DNA of 64,000 bases from Rhodamnia argentea (Eukaryota > Streptophyta > Magnoliopsida > Myrtales > Myrtaceae): the NCBI RefSeq assembly GCF_020921035.1, contig NC_063158.1, positions 14,862,001-14,926,000 of the forward strand, read 5' to 3'. Both the position numbers and the translations under genes were made by a program. A model generated the notes under the pieces. That model worked only from the letters and a program-made list of their open reading frames with translations. It was not told the DNA's origin and ran no database searches. This document shows positions 57,196-64,000 of this stretch, piece after piece. Position 1 is the stretch's first letter. The number at the start of each line of letters is the position of its first letter.

Positions 57196-58192
57196 CTAAT
57201 AGTGATTTAATATTAATAGAATAGAAAAGATGCACAATTTTACACAAATAAACCAAATTACTGTCTTTGATAGATGTTTACTGCCTCTCGAAACGGAAAT
57301 TACATGAACAAATTCACGCATATCTAAATAGGCCAGACTTTGGAATTTCGATTGAATATGATCGATTATAGCCTTGTCTGCCTGGAAAGCCTTGGCTAGT
57401 GTATTGTCAGCAATGGGCGGAGTGGACCCGAAAACATTGTTAGCAACGAGAACCGTTCCTATGTTTTGGCTGCTGAAGGCGACAATCGAAACGGCATTGC
57501 TGCACCCCACATTCTTTTGGAAGTGAATGAGCCCGGATGGGAAGATGAACACGTCGCCCTTTCGAAGGACTCTACTGATGAGATTGTTCTTGGGGTTTGA
57601 TGTCACGAAGCTGACAAGAAGGTTGCCTCCCAACACTGTAATGATCTCGGAGGCCTGAGGGTGCGTGTGGGTTGGGGCGACGCCACCTGGAGCGTAGTCA
57701 GCCCGGGCCATCGAGATGCCAAGGGTGTTGAGCCCTGGTACTTGCCCTACTGCGGCTAGGACGAACCCAACTCCTAGCGGGTTTGATACATTGCTGGCCA
57801 AGTGAAACCCACTGAGGGAGAAATGGCTGGCTTGCACAAGCTTAGCATCTAAGCAAGGGAGTCCATTCACTCGAGCTGCAATGCCAATGGCAGAATATCA
57901 AAAGGGGAAATCCAACACACTGAGCAGGTGGATTATGATGGCTTGAAGAGGGGATGTGTAAAACATAAAAACACCAACTCAGTACAATCCATTATCTACT
58001 TTTCCGAATGGACCGAGCGCAAAATCTGTAAATGTGGGCGAAAAAAGACTGATGCGCTGTATTTAATTGCGAAAATTAGGATAGCTTGTGAGATCTGCGA
58101 CGCAGAAATCTTGTAACGGGCTCGGCTCATCCGCTGTCGCTACAGCACAGATTATGGCAAGTACACAGGGGTAAAGGAGGTTCTTTGTCATT
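57196..58192 (-). pseudogene. Germin-like protein (GLP-5), probably defective
   Basis: Exon 1 starts at 58192 and should end at 58081 (112 nt, as in GLP-4); exon 2 runs from 57875. The GLP body is well kept: signal peptide MTKNLLYPCVLAIICAVATA, box 1 THTHPQASE and box 2 PSGLIHFQKN with all four metal ligands. Two features argue against normal function. The intron begins CT where GLP-4 has GT, with no GT at the expected junction, so exon 1 cannot splice normally and runs into a stop six codons later. The normal stop after QSKF is also lost (TGA in GLP-6, CAA here), so the frame continues 48 residues to 57196 and ends in a hydrophobic tail. Intact cupin residues suggest recent damage or use of an unseen splice form. 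Confidence 0.75.
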
Positions 58193-58199
58193 TCAGTTT

Positions 58200-58490
58200 T
58201 CTTTGAAGAACCAATACAATACAATTTGTATAGTGTATACATAAGAAGAGATCAATTGATGAATCTGGATCTGCTTGTGGCTGTATAAGTTCAAATAATG
58301 TCTAAGAGATATAAAGTAGATGCTAGCCGTCTCTGCCCCACTCCAAATAGGTGAAGACGTCAAACATTGGTTTGCATATGGGGACAACATATGGCGACAA
58401 CATATAACGTTACACGTTCCTTTCCCTAGTTCCAGACTTAATAAATTTGAGCCCAGTATTTAAATAACGGAATTGGATACTCTTTTTCCA
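58200..58490. other. GLP-5 upstream region
   Basis: Promoter-side DNA of GLP-5. No other gene or repeat is recognised. Confidence 0.35.
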
Positions 58491-58880
58491 CACTATGCTT
58501 TCGATTGACAAATCACAGGCAGAGAGGCCGCCGTTGCCGGCGAAGGCATCCCAGCCTTGCCCTCACCGACAGCCGGTGACCTCCGCCGGCCATCACGAGG
58601 ATGACGACTGGTGGAGGGAAATAAGGAAAGGGAAACAAAAAAGAAAAGGAAAGAAAAAACGAAAAGAAGGAAAAGAGAAAAAAAAGTTGATTAAAAAGTA
58701 ATAAAAAATTCAAAACAATACTCAAAAATTGAAATAATATTTATGTTAGCGCCGGACATGCTAAGTAGGATAGTTGACGTCCAAGTTAGCAATTTCCAGC
58801 CTAAATTGATTGGATGGATTCAATCGATACTAACGTGGAAATGTTTATTATCAATTTCAATGACAAAAAAATTCCAATGT
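58491..58880. mobile_element. Partial long-inverted-repeat element with GC-rich core
   Basis: The right arm (GCTAAGTAGGATAGTTGACG, then AAGTTAGCAATTTCC and GATTCAATCGATAC) matches the right arm of the element ending at 43587. A GC-rich core occupies about 58530-58610, followed by a purine-rich AAGAAAAGG run. The left arm is weak or lost. Confidence 0.5.
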
Positions 58881-61389
58881 AACTTATTTTAGTTTTTTTT
58901 TTCATGACACGTGGCACCCCGATGCTCCCTAAGAAAAATGTTCCAATAAAATTTTAGTAAAAGAAAAATCAGGATAAAGCCGAAAAATGGAAAATAGAAA
59001 TGAGAGACATCAGTTTTGGGGGCTTGAGCAAGCGCCGATGACCGGTGAGCGTCACCAAGCAGGTGAAGGATGATGATGACGAGCTCGTGGGGGATGATGA
59101 GATGTGTGGAGGTGATAATGAAGAACATTAATTTGAATTCTGCATTTTCACTTATGGAATGGAGAATGAAGTGAGCCAGAAGAATGGTTGCGCCATCGGG
59201 CGAGGGCGGTCGGCCCTCGTCGAAGCCTCAGCAGGGGCCATCGCTTGTTGGTGAAGTTCGGCGAAGTTCGACAACGGTGCCAATTTTCTGTTTTATTGTT
59301 ATTACGTATGGCTCTCTGTCTTTTTCGGTCGTCGTTTCGATCTATTTCTTAATGCGACGCCCATTTGACATTATATCAACGCCATACGTACTCACACATG
59401 CATAAAAATTACACAGTCAACATTGTTTGTTTGTCACTCTTTCACTCAACCCTTTTCATTCGATCCAGTGACTCAACTTCTTAAAGTTGACTCAAGGCCT
59501 TTCGTTAAAATCGTGTAAGTAGCCACTAACCGTCCTCGTTGGTAATCGTGCAGCCTTTTGACATGATTCCACGTCACCAAGGACATTATTAACGGGGTTG
59601 AGACCGTCCAAATCAATACTTTGTCTCCCTCCTAATCAACCCGACACTGAAACGGAGATTGCATGAATTTTTGTTGAGTAAGTGACCCACGTCGGTTTTT
59701 CATTTCCACGGAGACGTCACGTTGAGCCAAACTTTAAAAGTTGAGATACTTAATTGCATAATTTTTTTTTATTATAGATATGCAATTGTAAAAAAAAAAA
59801 AGTTAATAAAATTGAAACTTATTGGCTGAAATATTTGGCGCTTCTTCGGGTTTAATTGTCAGAATTCTTTTGAATACACAACCCGGATAATTTTTTTTTA
59901 CACCACCGGACCCATGACCGTTGGTTTAAATAGCTGATCAATCTTTCAAACTGTAACTACCCATATTAACAAATGGATTACGCAAAATGTTCGACGAAAA
60001 CGAGGTCGTGCAATATGTCAAAGACTAATGGAATAAATTTTAGGAGAAGAAGTGAATAGGATGATGACTTGGCAATCTTCGAGCATGATGTGGCAATATG
60101 AAGTCTGGCTAGGAAAATAATCTTGAAGATATGCATCTTGGGAATTACATTTCTAATGCGATCTAATTTGGAAAAATAGTCAAATTTTATTTTTTGTTTT
60201 GGAAACTCAAATCCAGACTTTTGGATTTTATCGAAAGAGAACATCGCATCATTGACATAGAAACTCTCCTTTTCCATTATGTGCATAGTGAATATAGTTT
60301 TCCTTTTGGTTTGTGAAAATGATTGTAACAGCAGGTTTAGACTTGTCGAATGACCTGACTGAAATGCGTGATGTCGCAAATACTCACTTGTGGCATACCA
60401 TACCTCAATGAATTGGCGTATGCTCAAAGTTTCATAACGGAAGCGGGATGTTAAGAAACTGATCGAGCTATATTTAAAGACTTCCAAGTTTCAAATTAGC
60501 TGTTGAAAGCTTTCTCCAGTCAAGCTCTACAGGCCATTTTCAAAAGCAGAATACTCTCCGTTGGCAATCTACTTGACATCCCTTCAACTTATCAAAAAAA
60601 CATCAAAATAAGTATGATTTACTCCAGGCTGCTTTTAGCGAAGTCTACGCTTGAAAACCGTCGTAAAGTACCAGTTTGAATCATATTCAAATTGATCATA
60701 AGGACTGTAGAACCATCCACTCCGTCTATTTGCATGTACTGCATCTACAAAATGATCCTTCTAGGGTTTTCATGAATGCTCAATCCACGGTCTGTTCACC
60801 TTCTGCAAAACTGGCTGTTCCAATCATATTGACGTCCTCGTGATTTGTCAACTATTCACCTTCTACTGGTCCATTCAAGCTGGAAATTGCAATTGCCATG
60901 GTAAATGCAACACTAGATATTGTCGGTAGGAACTCCAATCCCTCTTTCGGTATCGATTTCGCATGTTTAATTGTAAATAGTAACTTTGCTGGCATTCGGA
61001 AGTATCTAATTTTTGATGTTTATATTCTTGTCTGTGACATTGTTCATACTCATTGCATGCATTACCATGCAAGCGCATTGTTCATCCGCGGTATAGAAAT
61101 TCCTTCCAAAACAAACAAGATTAATAAAGGAAAATGCTTCCATGACAGTATTGTCGGGGATGGTATAATCTTAATCGTAGATCCATACATCATCACTGCG
61201 TCTTTTGTATAAAGCACTCATTGATTGAAATATCATGTGTTCAGAAGTAATCGACAATCTTGTTAGACTGTTAGGCTAGCAGCTTTACTATTTTAGGTAG
61301 AAAGAGAGAGATTAAATAATCATTCTCCGGAACCTTACTAAAACATACTACACTATTTTTGGCAGAAATTAATTGCATACATGCATATG
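58881..61389. other. Intergenic region with unassigned frames
   Basis: Contains a 169-codon open frame on the minus strand (59978-60487) and a 104-codon frame on the plus strand (60898-61212). Neither has a recognisable domain and both are AT-rich. A second GC-rich patch (about 59185-59275) resembles the cores of the transposons in this window. Confidence 0.3.
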
Positions 61390-62550
61390 GGCGGCTATTG
61401 CCACTCCTTGCATGGCTTAAACACTCCCTTTCACGATGTGCTGACTATATTACCCCTTGATATAGGGCCCATTTTGGTTTTTTTTTTTATTATTTCTTCT
61501 TTTTCTTCCACTTCCCTCCTTGTTCTCACTTGTGTTGAAGCGTATCACAACTTCTTTATCTTCCTCCTTTAAGACCTTTATGCACACCAATGGATAGGTT
61601 CCATGCGGAACCTGGATCGACCCTAGAACTGCTCACCCCTACTTTTTGTCCGTCATGTTTTCTTCTTCTTCTTTCTTGTTTTTTGGTTTTTCTATAGTGT
61701 ACTTGTTATGATCGGGATGGGAAATTGTCGAAGTCATCCAATTTTCGAAGATAATGGAGGAAGCTTTCGGGAGTGCATAGATTAAGTACAGGAACAGTCA
61801 AGCCCATGAAGGAGAAGAATCTATGGAGCAGTTGTTGAAGCAATTCTACTCATTTCATGTTGAACAATCAAGAATTGGATGAATGGAGGAACCCCTTTGA
61901 AATTAGAATACCTCTATGACTTTCATAACTACTCAATTAGAGTGATATGAGAAATCCACTCACGATCTTTAGACTGCGAATGAGAAGCCACTTTTGCTAC
62001 GAATGTTTATAATTCAGTCGAACATCTCGTTGATTGAATTTTCCAGAAATTAACAGCTATAGTAGACGGTACGAACAAAGAGAGAATTTGATTACGTTGA
62101 TAAGCTCTTTCAGATTACTCATATAGATAAAAGAACAACCATATCATGAAAGCATCACAAACTAAATCAATAAAATCATTCTAGGAACAATCTTGTTCAT
62201 GTTAAGAATGACTTCTCATCTTCGGTAATCATTGAATAATTCAAGAGCAATATGTTCTGGGCCGATGCAATTCTTTTGCCTCATTGGTTGATTTTTTTTC
62301 GTCATTGATCCTCAAATCGCTGGAGCAGTGTCATCCTTAGATCCAGGACTCTCTAATCAACAAAACCACCGGGAAGAAAAAGGGAAGTGGAAGAAAAAGA
62401 AGAAACAAATAAAATAAATCCTAAATGGGCCCCACATTTGAGTTTTTTCAGATATAGAATTCTAAAGGAGGAAAAAACGAGGGATTATTTGGTCAGTACA
62501 TTGTGAAAGGAAGTGTCTAAACCAAAATGGGAGTGAAAAAAGCACGACCC
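61390..62550. mobile_element. Non-autonomous Mutator-like element, about 1.16 kb
   Basis: The left end GGCGGCTATTGCCACTCC, continuing TGGCTTAAACACTCCC, pairs with the right end read inward (GGGTCGTGC, then CACTCCCATTTTGG, TTTAGACACTTCC) over more than 130 bp. The flanks ATGCATATG (61381-61389) and ACGCATATC (62551-62559) match at 7 of 9 positions. The arms resemble the element at 14588-15734, and the length is nearly the same. Around 61590-61645 the interior carries what looks like one end of a hAT-type element (GGTTCCATGCGGAACC, then GCTCACCCCTA). No transposase. Confidence 0.75.
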
Positions 62551-62611
62551 ACGCATATCGGCCCAAACTTTGGAAAGACACAAACAATAGACACGGTAGT
62601 ATGCACAAATT

Positions 62612-63405
62612 TCAGAATTTGGATTGAATCTGATCAATGGTGGCCTTTGTCAGCCTGGAAAGCCTTGGCCAAGATATCATTAGCAATGGACGAATCCGAT
62701 CCGAAAACCATACTAGGAACCAGAACCAGTCCAGGGTTCTGGCTGCTCAACACGGAGATAGACATTGCATTACCGGAGCACAAATTTTTCTGGAAGTGGA
62801 TGAGCCCAAGCAGGAAGACAAACAACATCGCCCTTTTGAAGGACTTTGCTGATGAGCTTATTGTCGGGGTTCGATGTCACCAAGCCGGCGAGGATGGTGC
62901 CTTCTAAGACGGTCAAAATCTCGGAGGTGCAAGGGTGCATGTGGGGCGAGACCACACCCTCCGGAGCGTAGCCGAACCGAGCCAATGAGATGCCAAGAGT
63001 GTTGAGTCCCGGTATTTGTGCTACAGTGACAGGTGTGACGCTAAAGTCGGATGCGTTCGGGGGCATGCCAGCCAAGTGAAGTCCGCTGAAGTAGAAATGC
63101 TTACCGTGTGCATGCTTAGCGTCTAAACAAGAAAGTCCCACTCGAGCTTCAAGGGAAAAACGGCAACACTCAAAACAGTTGGTGAAAACTTATAACATTT
63201 TGCACTAGACCGGTGCAAATGAAGAAATGTCTCAGGAGGCAAATACGAAGTTCATTGCTAATAGTAACTGCCAAATCGACAAATAGATTGCTAACTTGAG
63301 GGGGCGAGATTTGCGACACAGAAATCGTGGGTAACGGGCTTGGCTATTAATGATGCCGATAAGAGAACAATGGCAAGGACCACACTATGAGCAAAAGCTC
63401 AAATC
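62612..63405 (-). pseudogene. Germin-like protein pseudogene (GLP-6)
   Basis: Exon 2 (62612-63146) and exon 1 (about 63296-63405) of a GLP closest to GLP-5 and GLP-4 (SCLD context). The start codon is missing, exon 1 runs into stops, and the donor has lost a G. In exon 2 the frame shifts within the GDVFVFP segment of box 2 and again near the end at DKA..., before a TGA in the canonical place after QSKF. Box 1 reads PHMHPCTSE, so the HTH motif is altered, although both His codons remain. The Mutator-like element ending at 62550 lies 62 bp downstream. It is not expected to make a functional protein. Confidence 0.9.
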
Positions 63406-63448
63406 TACTCAAAATGACATCACTTAAGCTCGTCCTATAGAGGAAAAT

Positions 63449-63874
63449 GGCTAAAGTACACTAGAAGTGTCAAAACTTATGTACGGCGCTCACTTTAGTG
63501 CCAAAACTTTCAAAACGATAACTTAAGTGCCAATATTTTTAAAAAAGATCACTTAAGTGCCAACTTCTTTTAAAAACGATCAATTCGGTGCCGTAGCCGA
63601 CGTGGCTTGCCGGAAATCCGACACGTGCTATTTTTTTATTAATATTTGAGCTGATGTGGTTCGGTGGAGTTGACACTGAAATGATCATTTTTTTAAAAAA
63701 TTGGCACTTAAATGATCGTTTTTAAAAAAAAAATTGGCATTTAGGTGATCGTTTTGAAAATTTTGGCACTCAAGTGATCGTTTTTCAAAAAAATTGATAA
63801 GTGATTGTTTTGAAAGTCTTAGCATTAAAATAAGCGTTGTACACAAGTTTTGACACTTCTAGTGTACTTAAGCC
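63449..63874. mobile_element. Foldback-like element with near-perfect long inverted repeats, 426 bp
   Basis: The left end GGCTAAAGTACACTAGAAGT (continuing GTCAAAACTTATGTAC) is matched by the right end read inward, GGCTTAAGTACACTAGAAGT, over at least 65 bp. Inside, a unit of about 33 bp (CACTTAAGTGCCAA then a T or A run and AACGATC) is repeated in opposite orientations on each side of a short GC-richer centre (about 63585-63660, with CCGACGTGGC and CCGACACGTGC). No clear target duplication and no coding capacity. Confidence 0.8.
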
Positions 63875-64000
63875 AAAAAAAACTCTCTCATTTTGCAGAG
63901 CTCTCTCTACCTCTCTTGGTAGCTTTTCCCCTTTCCCCAAACCCTAAGGCTGCGTTTGGTTGTCAGTATAAAACTCGGGATATGATATATTTTATCATAT
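63875..64000. other. Right edge of window
   Basis: CT-rich sequence with a CCTAAACCC-like run close to 63937-63945, then a GGCTGCGTTTGGTTGTCA motif that resembles the beginning of a PIF/Harbinger-type element continuing beyond the window. Confidence 0.35.

Overview
The window is nuclear DNA of a flowering plant, very probably a woody dicot. The evidence is split genes with GT-AG introns, a plant-type pentatricopeptide repeat (PPR) protein, a run of germin-like protein (GLP) genes, and many short plant-type DNA transposons between genes. Myrtaceae is a plausible family from the repeat style, but that is inference.

Layout. 1-2.9 kb holds no gene I can support. 2.9-7.8 kb (+) is a ten-coding-exon PDCD2-type MYND zinc finger gene with a 5'UTR intron. 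From 8 to 63.4 kb six GLP loci all lie on the minus strand. Three look intact (13.1-14.0, 22.2-23.2, 35.3-36.1 kb). Three are decayed or doubtful (9.1-9.8, 57.2-58.2, 62.6-63.4 kb). The first two sit in a tandem segmental duplication (about 8.1-10.3 and 11.9-14.4 kb). Two lineages are visible: 9-23 kb (second Cys in an ACKD context) and 35-63 kb (CLD context). Among them lie a single-exon membrane-protein gene at 30.5-31.9 kb (ERT2-like), whose promoter/5'UTR region is duplicated about 3 kb upstream without a coding region; an intronless PPR gene at 48.5-51.0 kb similar to Arabidopsis At1g73710; and a decayed ribosomal protein uS19/RPS15 copy at 54.9-56.6 kb that kept its introns.

Mobile DNA. 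A hAT element of about 2.9 kb with a broken transposase (45.4-48.3 kb), a hAT-type non-autonomous element (17.0-17.7 kb), several PIF/Harbinger-like elements with TAA-type target duplications, long-inverted-repeat Mutator-like elements (two of about 1.15 kb are one family), and three tiny poly(A) insertions with 12-15 bp target duplications, two of them with an empty site in a duplicated copy. Fossils: a complete-structure but broken Ty1/copia element (36.9-42.7 kb) nested in a long-inverted-repeat element, a caulimovirid-like fragment (24.1-25.8 kb), and small gypsy- and copia-type remnants.

The genes do not form one pathway. PDCD2-like is a cytosolic/nuclear factor linked to ribosomal protein handling; the GLPs are secreted manganese cupins; the PPR protein is presumably an organelle RNA-binding protein. 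I see no convincing undescribed system. The most instructive signals are the duplicated promoter, the micro-insertions and the uneven decay of the GLP array.
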